Origin: Proteobacteria bacterium UBA6522
GTDB taxonomy: Bacteria; Pseudomonadota; Gammaproteobacteria; Steroidobacterales; Rariloculaceae
Direction: 5' to 3'
Assembly (NCBI GenBank): GCA_002434915.1
Contig: DJLG01000144.1
Location: 1-20,817 of the forward strand
DNA length: 20,817 nt
Under the pieces are notes generated by a model. That model was not told where the DNA came from and searched no databases. It was given only the letters and a program-made list of their open reading frames with translations. A program made the position numbers and the translations under genes. Positions within the stretch are counted from its first letter, which is position 1; each line of letters opens with the position of its first letter. Below, one piece after another: positions 1 to 7,145 of this stretch.

Positions 1-389
1 GTTGGATTTTCTCTGTATTTTTTTAGTGCATTTCGTCGAATTGTAAAGGTAAAAATAACTACAAAAATTAATGAAAATAATTTCACCCAAAAAGGGGTTA
101 GATAGTAATATTTTGTCGCAAAACACATAAAAAGTGGCACACCTGTTATCACCATGATGACAAGGCCAAGAGTCATTAGTCGTTCCATATCATGTGTAAT
201 TAGACTGCCTAATTGGAGTGTTATCTTGTGGTTTAGTAACTGCAGATCTCCCACTATTACAGCTCCACCAATTATTACTAAGCCAAACAGATGAAAGGTT
301 GCAATCATCGGAAAGACCCATGGTGAACTTCGCATTTCTATAAGAACTGGCAAGTATTCAAGCAAATGAAATATTTCTAGTAACGACAT
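1..389 (-). CDS. DUF6644-like multi-pass membrane protein, 3' end cut by window edge
   Basis: This partial gene encodes 129 visible residues and continues past the left edge. The ATG at 387-389 shares one base with the TAA stop of the upstream gene (TAATG), so the two are probably translationally coupled. The protein starts MSLLEIFHLLEYLP and has at least three hydrophobic segments, roughly residues 22-45, 70-92 and 100-118. A histidine lies in the first (IATFHLFGL), followed by GDLQLL, matching the IDLRLL stretch of its neighbour. Spacing of the buried His, the acidic-x-L-x-LL motif and the later GxxLF-like segment makes it a divergent paralogue of the next gene. I recognise the pattern as DUF6644-like, an inner-membrane family with no established function. 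Family name fairly likely, function unknown. Confidence 0.75.
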   Translation of the reverse strand, partial: MSLLEIFHLLEYLPVLIEMRSSPWVFPMIATFHLFGLVIIGGAVIVGDLQLLNHKITLQLGSLITHDMERLMTLGLVIMVITGVPLFMCFATKYYYLTPFWVKLFSLIFVVIFTFTIRRNALKKYRENP

Positions 390-886
390 TAATCAAACCA
401 ATATTGCTGATAAGGTATCAACCGACCCGCAGCAATAATTGCAGCCCAAAGGGCTAATCCGACACCACCGGTAAATCTTATGCGTTTTGGTGGTGGCATT
501 TCTTGATCCCATTTTTTTATAGAAGAATAGTCGGTTTTTAAGAAGAACCAGATATTAATTGCCGCTAGAAATAACATTGTTATTTTGGCGCGAAAAAATA
601 AGTTGTTGTATTTGTCTATAGGTGATGCATAGAACATTAGAAGACCAGAAACCATTATTATCAGAAAACCCCCTAGGCTCCATGGAAGCAGACGGGATAG
701 GACTATAGATGTAGGTATATATCTAATAAATACACCTAAAAGTCTTAGATCTATAATCAAGGCTGTTCCAATACAGACAGTCAATGCCAGTACATGAACT
801 GTAAGTACGATCAAGTACATGTAGTGAGATTGATGAAGCGAAATGCTTCCCGAGGTTAATGCCAGCCATTCCAGCAAACTAGCCAA
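389..886 (-). CDS. DUF6644 family inner-membrane protein
   Basis: A 165-residue membrane protein with four probable transmembrane helices, near residues 22-46, 66-86, 98-116 and 138-156. The first helix carries a histidine (LTVHVLAL) followed by IDLRLLG, and the second leads into SGLLMFY, the pattern I associate with DUF6644. The start is a TTG at 884-886. It lies directly after an in-frame TAG, and AAAGGTG sits about seven bases upstream, which supports the unusual start codon. The gene follows a DUF6152 gene by 90 bp on the same strand and overlaps the next DUF6644-like gene by one base. The family has no known activity. A membrane-buried His could bind a cofactor such as heme, but that is speculation. 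Confidence 0.82.
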   Translation of the reverse strand: MASLLEWLALTSGSISLHQSHYMYLIVLTVHVLALTVCIGTALIIDLRLLGVFIRYIPTSIVLSRLLPWSLGGFLIIMVSGLLMFYASPIDKYNNLFFRAKITMLFLAAINIWFFLKTDYSSIKKWDQEMPPPKRIRFTGGVGLALWAAIIAAGRLIPYQQYWFD

Positions 887-976
887 CTACATCACCTTTA
901 TAAAGAAATGTTACAGAAATAACCCTAGGACTAGGAAAACCCCTGATAGTCCAAAGAATGTTTTTTAGAAGGAAAA

Positions 977-1402
977 TTAACGGTTTGGGCGCGGGTTGCC
1001 ATCTGCCCCAGGCGCAGATCCCCCCATGAATATCTTTCGTCCGTCAAGGTATTCAAAGAAAACTGCCACACCTTTGTTTTCACCGCTTTTTGCTTGATAA
1101 GCAAAAACTCTAATTTCTGATCCCTCGGGAAGAGTGTCTTTGCTTACGCCATTCCTAAATAAGTTGACGGGTGGACCACCCTCAAAACCCCAGTTTGTAA
1201 CTGTCCCATCTTCGCTCGTTATATCCACCCAGAGCCAAGAGTGAGGATTTGTTAGTTCTACCTTGGTAACAACACCCTCCAGGTTGAGCGGTTTGTTCTC
1301 ATCATAGGCCGCGGCAAAAGAATGGTGTGCCTGTGTTGGAAAGGCCAATAGTAATGGTATAAAGCTAATTATCTTTAGGAGTAGTCTGATAGTTTTTGAC
1401 AT
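977..1402 (-). CDS. DUF6152 family secreted protein, copy 1
   Basis: A 141-residue exported protein. I chose the ATG at 1400-1402 because AAGGGGGA lies about nine bases upstream; a longer frame would overlap the preceding gene. Residues 1-25 form a signal peptide ending TQA, so cleavage would expose His26-His27-Ser-Phe as the mature N-terminus. The mature part has a TNPHSW motif (His54) and ends in a Gly/Pro/Asn-rich tail. AHHSFAA plus NPHSW marks the DUF6152 family. The alternating pattern suggests a small beta-barrel such as an OB fold, by inference. It lies 22 bp after the family A gene and before two DUF6644-like membrane genes, so all are probably one transcript. A paralogue sits at 18031-18447. 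Function unknown; the His cluster suggests a metal site. Confidence 0.88.
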   Translation of the reverse strand: MSKTIRLLLKIISFIPLLLAFPTQAHHSFAAAYDENKPLNLEGVVTKVELTNPHSWLWVDITSEDGTVTNWGFEGGPPVNLFRNGVSKDTLPEGSEIRVFAYQAKSGENKGVAVFFEYLDGRKIFMGGSAPGADGNPRPNR

Positions 1403-1424
1403 GGTTCGATTCCCCCTTTTATCG

Positions 1425-2555
1425 CTATTCAAGTTCTTGAGCTGCCTGGTATTCTGCTGCACGGGCTCTTGCTCCTCTTAGCACATTAATAATGCCATAG
1501 TTTTGTTCGTGGCAGGCGAATTCAAATAGCCACCCCGGAGAATCCATCATCGGCCAAGGGATTTCTATGCTCCAGGGGGTTTCCCAGGTGCTAGGGTCGG
1601 TTAGGGTTGCTTCATATAAAAGTATTTGCTCGTCGACACGTGTAAAACGCTCTTCGAGTTGAAGCCCACTACTAGATCCATTCCATTTACGGTTATTATG
1701 AAAATTAGTTGTGTCCACAACTAATGTATCGTTTTCCCAGCGGCCTCGAGAATCTCCTAAGTAGCTGCGAATAACCTCAGGCGCATGATTAGAGTTATTT
1801 AAAGGAAAAATACGAACATCGCTGTTCGCTTGCGTAATTAATATTACATGGTCTGGGGTCTGGATTATTTGTGCCTGACCAGTATTTTGCACAAAGGGAA
1901 TACTGGGCGGACCTTGGTTGCCTTGTATGCAGCGCTCATAGAGGCCTCTAGACTCAAGTGTATAACGACGAGCTTGAGCTTCACGTCTCTCTAGTCCTTC
2001 TGGTGTTAGCGCAGGTATTTTCCCATTTGTAGGATTAGTAACTAAAGAGGTACGCCGGTTTGGTCGGATTGGACTTTGCCAGTTGTCCATTCCAAATTCG
2101 GTCCAGTCATAATGGACTGTAGCCGGATCAACAGCAGCATCACGGGTTGTCCACTGTACAAAAGCGGTTACTGCCTCTTCCTGTGTATAAAGGGGTTTAT
2201 TCGCATATTCCTCAGGACGTTCAAGTGGCACATAGGCAACATTTAGCCAATAACCGCCTAGGTCAGGGTCCCCCCATTCAGTTTTTGCAGCGATAGGACG
2301 GGGAGCTGCTGGGTCCCATGTGTACTGAATTGCATCTTCGATAAAGGCTTGAGCTTCATCTTCAAAGTATGCATATGTTGATTCGGATGTGTGTGGAGAT
2401 GCAGCCCTTGCTGCCTCTAGGGTCTGTTGGGACTGCTGGTTTATGAGAGCGGAGGGCGGTGGAGATGTCTGGCCCATGGAATCAGTCATCTGGAACAATA
2501 TGAACACTGGCACAATCAGTTCGAGTCTTTTTGATAGTTTTGAAAGCACAAGCAT
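1425..2555 (-). CDS. Secreted protein of unknown function (family A), copy 1
   Basis: A 376-residue protein I cannot name. Residues 1-29 look like a signal peptide (KLSKR, then a hydrophobic run, then SMG before Gln), so it is probably periplasmic. Visible landmarks are WGDPDLGGYW (94-103), RRTSLVTNP (167-175), IPALTPEG (180-187), Cys209, AQIIQTP (228-234), GRWENDTLVVDT (271-282), YEATLTDP (314-321) and a C-terminal FACHEQNYG with Cys348. The same landmarks recur in the paralogue at 16874-18013. The shared core (QIxQTP, GRWExxTLVVD, YEATxxDP and the cysteine pair) recurs in the smaller family B proteins. The gene starts 20 bp after the family B stop. The ATG at 2553-2555 has no clear Shine-Dalgarno, so it may rely on coupling to the gene before. 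Enzyme or binding role unknown. Confidence 0.85.
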   Translation of the reverse strand: MLVLSKLSKRLELIVPVFILFQMTDSMGQTSPPPSALINQQSQQTLEAARAASPHTSESTYAYFEDEAQAFIEDAIQYTWDPAAPRPIAAKTEWGDPDLGGYWLNVAYVPLERPEEYANKPLYTQEEAVTAFVQWTTRDAAVDPATVHYDWTEFGMDNWQSPIRPNRRTSLVTNPTNGKIPALTPEGLERREAQARRYTLESRGLYERCIQGNQGPPSIPFVQNTGQAQIIQTPDHVILITQANSDVRIFPLNNSNHAPEVIRSYLGDSRGRWENDTLVVDTTNFHNNRKWNGSSSGLQLEERFTRVDEQILLYEATLTDPSTWETPWSIEIPWPMMDSPGWLFEFACHEQNYGIINVLRGARARAAEYQAAQELE

Positions 2556-2575
2556 TTTTTTATGTTCAGGTTTTC

Positions 2576-3454
2576 TTATGGATTATTCGGTATCTCTTCG
2601 TCATAAAACCCAAGTGGTTTATAGAACATAGGTTCTACAATTGGAACGCAGTTGAACTCTTTTAGTTCAGCATTTTCTTCTACATGTTTGTAAAGGATAA
2701 AACTCATTTTCCATGGGCGAGTGAATACATTCGGATCTTCAATGGTCGCCTCATATTTAATGTGGTATGGGCTCAAAGGTGTCCAGCGTTCTACTACATG
2801 GAGTTCATCGCTAGCAAAGTTGCCCTCGCGATCAAACCACGTATGTTCGTTGAATCCTTTAACATCCACTACTAGAGTATTTCCCTCCCAGTGACCATTG
2901 GATGTTCCCATCCACGATGCATCAAGTGCAGGACGCTCTTCATTCATATAAATCGTCCGATAGGCGCCTTTATATTCATAGACGATAAGTATTTGCTCAG
3001 GTGTTTGAAAGATCTGAAATGGGTAAGGCATATAGTTAGCACGAGGTACACCGGCACGGAAACACAGTAGCTCAGGATCGCCAGTATCAAATCTAGTTGG
3101 GTCGTTTGCGGCAGTGACAACGGTACGGTTTTCATGGTTTCTTTGTTGCTCTGATACTGCCCATTCCTGATAAGGCAATTCATTTCCTTCAACGATACCA
3201 AACCCGGCACGACCGGCACCCCAAGCACCTGACTGTTCTGCAAAGGGTCCTGCTTGCACTGGATGAGACAGAATATTCCAGTTGGCTGTAGTAAAAGACT
3301 GCCATACCCCTGAGATATTTGGTGTGTTATGTAATGTTAAGGTGGGCGCATAATCTGGAAACAGGTCATTAGAAGCTATCTCTTGGGTTGAGCCCGAGAT
3401 GCCATAAAAAATAACTGCTACCACAATAACTAGCTTAGTCAGCAGATTGTTCAA
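2576..3454 (-). CDS. Secreted protein of unknown function (family B), copy 1
   Basis: A 292-residue exported protein, first gene of the left-end module. It starts at a TTG (3452-3454) with GGGGGAGG seven bases upstream, an unusually strong ribosome binding site that makes this start convincing. Residues 1-23 form a signal peptide. Landmarks are ISGVWQ (47-52), TANWN (56-60), GNELPYQEWA (90-99), DPELLCFRAGVPRA (126-139, Cys131), PFQIFQTPEQI (145-155), GHWEGNTLVVDV (187-198), LHVVERWTP (218-226), YEATIEDP (234-241), FTRPWK (244-249) and EFNC (Cys269). The paralogue at 18471-19451 matches throughout, and 19 identical bases occur in both (2739-2757 and 18724-18742). No known domain or catalytic motif is recognised. 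The conserved cysteines may form a disulfide in the periplasm. Confidence 0.86.
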   Translation of the reverse strand: MNNLLTKLVIVVAVIFYGISGSTQEIASNDLFPDYAPTLTLHNTPNISGVWQSFTTANWNILSHPVQAGPFAEQSGAWGAGRAGFGIVEGNELPYQEWAVSEQQRNHENRTVVTAANDPTRFDTGDPELLCFRAGVPRANYMPYPFQIFQTPEQILIVYEYKGAYRTIYMNEERPALDASWMGTSNGHWEGNTLVVDVKGFNEHTWFDREGNFASDELHVVERWTPLSPYHIKYEATIEDPNVFTRPWKMSFILYKHVEENAELKEFNCVPIVEPMFYKPLGFYDEEIPNNP

Positions 3455-3531
3455 GACAGAACCTCCCCCAGTAGATGTGCCCCTGTTTTTCTTGATGTTA
3501 TTTGGAGCTCTACGGATATGTATGGGTTATT

Positions 3532-3581
3532 AGAGCATATATTAACTAAATAGTTTTCTTATTAGGTGATAAGTATGCTCT
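3532..3581 (-). other. Nested inverted repeats, possible structured leader or operator
   Basis: The 141-bp gap between the cyclophilin and family B genes contains AGAGCATA at 3532-3539 and its exact reverse complement TATGCTCT at 3574-3581. Inside are two smaller hairpins: AACT-AAAT-AGTT (3544-3555) and CTTAT-TAGGTG-ATAAG (3558-3573). The second abuts the outer arm, so the whole could fold as a three-way junction. No T-tract follows on either strand, so a classical terminator is unlikely. It lies 78 or more bases upstream of the family B start and could be a leader structure or protein-binding dyads. AT-rich DNA makes chance pairing possible. Confidence 0.35.
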
Positions 3582-3595
3582 TTAATCTTAGCAAT

Positions 3596-4759
3596 TCATT
3601 GGCGAGAGCGAAAAAGTTGAACTTGTTCATTAAAATTACTAGCAGCACCTTCCATAACCTCTATACGCCGATTGTAATAAGAAGTTAAAAGCGCCTGCTC
3701 GTCTTTTCTCAAGTTTTCGTTATCAATCAGTTCGGATAGACATTCAAGCTGGGTATTAGTACGCGCCATAAAGCTCCGGAGTTCCGTCTGCCCAGATATC
3801 ATCTCCTCTATGGGTGCTTGGCTTCCATCAGGGATTATTGGAATAGTTATGGGTGTGCAGTGACCCGCTATCTCTTGAATGCTAGGCATCATGGCTTGAG
3901 TTGCTTGATTATCCTGAGGTTCTGGGACTATTGCCAAGTAGATTTCAAGAGCCCTGGCGTAAGTTTCATGAGTGTCCTCGGTCACGCGCAGATATTCTTC
4001 TAGGGCGACTATTGCTGCAGCCTCATTATTATTGGCTATAGCTGCTTCAGACTCACGAACAAGCAAATCTGGACTCAAAGTTCCACAGGCATTCCTCATT
4101 TGTTGAATCCAAAAGAAAACAGCAGCTTGATTGTTCTCATCTAATGCCGCTTCGATTTCAGATCTGATTAAATCACTACGTTCTGTATGAGGAACATCGC
4201 TATAACGTTCCTCTTCTAGTCGGGTAACGGAGTTTATAGAGACAATAGGGTCGGGAACGTCTGAGGCAAATACACCACTCGGTCCAGTTGGCAGCGCTGC
4301 AATCGCATCGATTACTGACATACCCTGTATTACCTGACCGAAAACCGTATAGCCAAGTTCTTGTCTGGTAGCATTAAGATTTTCATTATCAATGAGATTA
4401 ACAAAAAACTGCGAGGTTGCAGAATGAGGATTGTTAGTTCTAGCCGCGGCTAATGTTCCACGCTGATTTTCACGACCATTTCTTGATTCATTTTGCACAG
4501 GCGCACTAGGTCGTTTTCCTCTTAGTTCCCAGTCAAAGCCACCACCTTGGACGACAAACCCAGGGATAACGCGGTGAAAGATTGTTCCTCCATAGAAACC
4601 ACGATCCGTGTAATCAAGAAAATTAGCTACATGCAATGGTGCGTCATCATCAAAAAGTTCGATGACGACTCGGCCCAGGTCCGTGCACATTGTGACATTA
4701 GTTGCACTTGAAAATGAGGACCAAAAAAGCATGATGAGGATGAATGTATATCGTTGCAT
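3596..4759 (-). CDS. Exported cyclophilin-type peptidyl-prolyl isomerase with long C-terminal extension
   Basis: A 387-residue protein predicted to catalyse cis-trans isomerisation of Xaa-Pro bonds during folding of exported proteins. Residues 1-19 are a signal peptide (hydrophobic run ending SSA). The cyclophilin domain spans about 22-178: FHRVIPGFVVQGGG (61-74, with Arg63 and Gln71), TSQFFVNL (115-122) and GYTVFGQV (136-143) are the usual active-site stretches. After about residue 185 comes a mainly helical region of some 200 residues. It includes an alanine-rich, TPR-like part and a final segment containing LECLSEL and YYNRRIEVME. Bacterial single-domain cyclophilins are typically 160-200 residues, so this is about double length. 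The ATG at 4757-4759 lies about 45 bases downstream of a consensus-like promoter. The extension's role is unknown. Confidence 0.92.
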   Translation of the reverse strand: MQRYTFILIMLFWSSFSSATNVTMCTDLGRVVIELFDDDAPLHVANFLDYTDRGFYGGTIFHRVIPGFVVQGGGFDWELRGKRPSAPVQNESRNGRENQRGTLAAARTNNPHSATSQFFVNLIDNENLNATRQELGYTVFGQVIQGMSVIDAIAALPTGPSGVFASDVPDPIVSINSVTRLEEERYSDVPHTERSDLIRSEIEAALDENNQAAVFFWIQQMRNACGTLSPDLLVRESEAAIANNNEAAAIVALEEYLRVTEDTHETYARALEIYLAIVPEPQDNQATQAMMPSIQEIAGHCTPITIPIIPDGSQAPIEEMISGQTELRSFMARTNTQLECLSELIDNENLRKDEQALLTSYYNRRIEVMEGAASNFNEQVQLFRSRQ

Positions 4760-4802
4760 TTTTCTATCACAGACTCTATGCCTAGGATTTTTTTAACAAG
4801 CC

Positions 4803-4832
4803 TATATATGCTTGGTTTTGTACGGTTGTCAA
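4803..4832 (-). promoter_or_regulatory. Sigma-70-type promoter for the cyclophilin gene
   Basis: On the minus strand a perfect -35 box TTGACA (4827-4832) and a -10 box TATATA (4803-4808) are separated by 18 bases. A transcript starting about seven bases beyond would have a leader of roughly 35-40 bases before the cyclophilin ATG at 4759. This is the best promoter match noticed in the window. It lies in the 92-bp gap after the transporter gene, so the cyclophilin probably has its own transcription. Confidence 0.6.
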
Positions 4833-4851
4833 TTATCAATCATAGATTATT

Positions 4852-6189
4852 TTAAATTGACTCTCTTTCTCTTGCTTCAATTATTCCACGCATTTGTGTT
4901 TGATATTCTCGGCTAATGGGGTATTTCCACATTAGACCAATTACGATTATGTAAGCGATAATTGGCAAGGTAACTATTAAGTATCGCAGGCGTTGAAGAG
5001 CAATATTTGTGTTGTCTGGGCCTAGTTCCGGAACAAAGTCAAATACTCCAAGAACAGACATTACAAGGAAAATCCCAATGCCTGATGCGAGCTTGCTTGA
5101 GGCCTGAAGCAGCGAATAGTAAAGCCCCATTCTTTCTGATCCGCTTTGAATATGATCATGATCACATACATCTGCCATCATCGCTCTTGGCAAAAACTCA
5201 TTAGCTGAAGAGTTGAGCCCTAATAGTAAAAATGTGGCTGTAGTTAAAATGACTGCATTGGTTGGCAGAACCAGAAGTAATAATGAAGTTATGGCGCCTG
5301 TGGCTACAGCTATTTGCATACAACTGTGTTTGGTCCAGCGTTCAGAAAGCCTAACCCATACTGGCAGACCTATGAGTCCACCAACTAAAAGAAAAATCAG
5401 GATAAAGCCAGTATAAGCCTGGAGATTGAGCGTAAAGGCTACAAAGAAAAAGAAAAGAGCTTGAACAAAATAGGTTGAAAATGAAATCATGAAATTTGCT
5501 ACTAACAGGCGCAGCAAAGGCATATTAGTGAAAACTATACTAGCGCCTTTTTTAAACCCTAAGTGAGGACGGTTTGGCGTCGTTCTTTCTGGCACACTCA
5601 ATATACAGATAGTAGCCGTTAGCGGTAATGTAATAATCATAAACCAGCCGATTGTTGAAGCTGTTTGTTCAAGAGTGGGAGTGGATATCCATTGCATAAT
5701 GGCCCAACCTCCACCAATCAGAATTCCTCCAACCATAGTCATCGCCTGCAGGAGCCCCGTAATACGAGACCGGCGGTCATAGTCTCGAGACAACTCTAAT
5801 GCCCATGATGTATGACTAATAGTCCAAGCGCTCCATCCTACATAAAGTGTGGCAAGCCAGATAAACAAGTACAGTCCGTCTGCATTTTCAGGTGGGTTAT
5901 AAACCATAAAAATAGCTAGCATGAGAATTGGTGCCGATAGCGCAAGCCAAGGTCTTCGGCGACCCCAGCGAGTCTCATAGCTATCCATAAAAAGACCCCA
6001 TAAAGGGGCGGCAGCTATATCAACCAGCTTAGCTGCAAAAAAAATCCCACCAACGATAGCTCCCAATCCCAAAGTTTCAGCATAAAGCGGAGGTAAAAAT
6101 ACAAATACGGCTGTTACAAGCATATTCAAGCCTAAGGAGGGCAGAGAAAAACCCATCATTCGAATATTAGTCGTACGTATTTCACTCAT
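4852..6189 (-). CDS. MFS transporter of the GPH (MelB-like) family
   Basis: An integral inner-membrane transporter of about 445 residues with twelve predicted helices. The motif MDSYETRWGRRRPW, after the second helix, is the MelB-type loop signature of the glycoside-pentoside-hexuronide cation symporters, which couple uptake to Na+ or H+. The pattern SERWTKHS begins the second half. Substrate cannot be read from the sequence; in marine bacteria such proteins often take up glycosides or other organic solutes. The start is uncertain. I chose the ATG at 6187-6189 (MSEIRTTNIR), but ATG at 6199-6201 and TTG at 6232-6234 are also in frame, and none has a clear Shine-Dalgarno. The gene diverges from the bicupin gene about 100 bp away, which hints at shared control. 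Confidence 0.88.
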   Translation of the reverse strand: MSEIRTTNIRMMGFSLPSLGLNMLVTAVFVFLPPLYAETLGLGAIVGGIFFAAKLVDIAAAPLWGLFMDSYETRWGRRRPWLALSAPILMLAIFMVYNPPENADGLYLFIWLATLYVGWSAWTISHTSWALELSRDYDRRSRITGLLQAMTMVGGILIGGGWAIMQWISTPTLEQTASTIGWFMIITLPLTATICILSVPERTTPNRPHLGFKKGASIVFTNMPLLRLLVANFMISFSTYFVQALFFFFVAFTLNLQAYTGFILIFLLVGGLIGLPVWVRLSERWTKHSCMQIAVATGAITSLLLLVLPTNAVILTTATFLLLGLNSSANEFLPRAMMADVCDHDHIQSGSERMGLYYSLLQASSKLASGIGIFLVMSVLGVFDFVPELGPDNTNIALQRLRYLIVTLPIIAYIIVIGLMWKYPISREYQTQMRGIIEARERESI

Positions 6190-6291
6190 ATACCAGAGCA
6201 TAGAGGGTGGAAGCCAATAAGCAAAATTTATCAAAAAAATCAGCGGCTATTTGATATGCTTCTCAGTCTTAAAATTAGGAGAGAAACTTCA

Positions 6292-7128
6292 ATGCCAGTC
6301 CTCTTTAATTACGACACCATAGATCCGATTTCATTAGAGGATGGTGTAACAAAACAAGCTCTTATTACTCCTGAACGGGTTAAAAGTGATTGCATTCTGC
6401 TCGATAGATACGTGCTTAATGCAACAGCCACCATGAAAATTGATGTTTCATCGAGTGATTTAGCTTGGTTTCAGTTGCTTGATGGTTCGGCTGTGCTTGA
6501 TGGAACAGCTGGAATACATGACCTAACGGTATCCAATGTTGTATTTCTTCCCCCGGGCTTTAGGGGTAGTCTTTCTTCTTCTAAAGGCGCTACGGTTCTT
6601 TATGGGGGTGTGCCTAATGCAAGCCGGTTTGACGAAAATTTTGGTGATTCTTTGGAATTTCGTTGTGTTAACTGGCGAACAGAACCCGCACTTTCATCTG
6701 TGCATGATGCAAGAACACGAATTTATCTTGTGACACCAACGCTTTTTGGAACTAAAGCGGTAAAGGGCGAGATGATAATTTATGAGCCTGGAACGATGGC
6801 AGCACTTCACCATCATGAAGGTGCCGAGCATTTTCAATACATAATTAGTGGAAGTGGGACAGCGATACTTGGAGATGAGACTTGTCCTCTTCGGGCTGGA
6901 GATACGCTTTATAACTATGAATATGAGAAACACAATTTCATTAGTGATGATAAAGAAGATTTGGTTTTCGTTGAGTACTTTGTTCCAGCAGAATGCAGCA
7001 CTATATGGGTAAACCCTGAAATAGTTTGTTCATGGGAACCAACAGGAAAAAATATTGACGGTGGCGATCAGTCTCGTCATATTGATGCTCATACATCAGC
7101 AGAAACGGTCAATCCTGACGGCGTTTAA
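6292..7128 (+). CDS. Bicupin protein with one intact metal site
   Basis: A 278-residue soluble protein of two cupin domains. The ATG at 6292 is chosen because AGGAGAG lies about ten bases upstream; the frame stays open 36 bases further upstream, but without comparable support. The N-terminal cupin (about 35-105) lacks the HxH motif, so it is probably structural. The C-terminal cupin (about 155-225) has the full metal set: His173, His175 and Glu179 in HHHEGAEHFQY, and His214 in EKHNF. The architecture resembles bicupin dioxygenases, isomerases and aminohydrolases such as ureidoglycine aminohydrolase, but I see no close match to a named enzyme. It diverges from the GPH transporter and converges with the serine hydrolase 17 bp away, so a small-molecule catabolic role is plausible but unproven. 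Confidence 0.85.
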   Translation: MPVLFNYDTIDPISLEDGVTKQALITPERVKSDCILLDRYVLNATATMKIDVSSSDLAWFQLLDGSAVLDGTAGIHDLTVSNVVFLPPGFRGSLSSSKGATVLYGGVPNASRFDENFGDSLEFRCVNWRTEPALSSVHDARTRIYLVTPTLFGTKAVKGEMIIYEPGTMAALHHHEGAEHFQYIISGSGTAILGDETCPLRAGDTLYNYEYEKHNFISDDKEDLVFVEYFVPAECSTIWVNPEIVCSWEPTGKNIDGGDQSRHIDAHTSAETVNPDGV

Positions 7129-7145
7129 AATAATGGGATTTTTTG

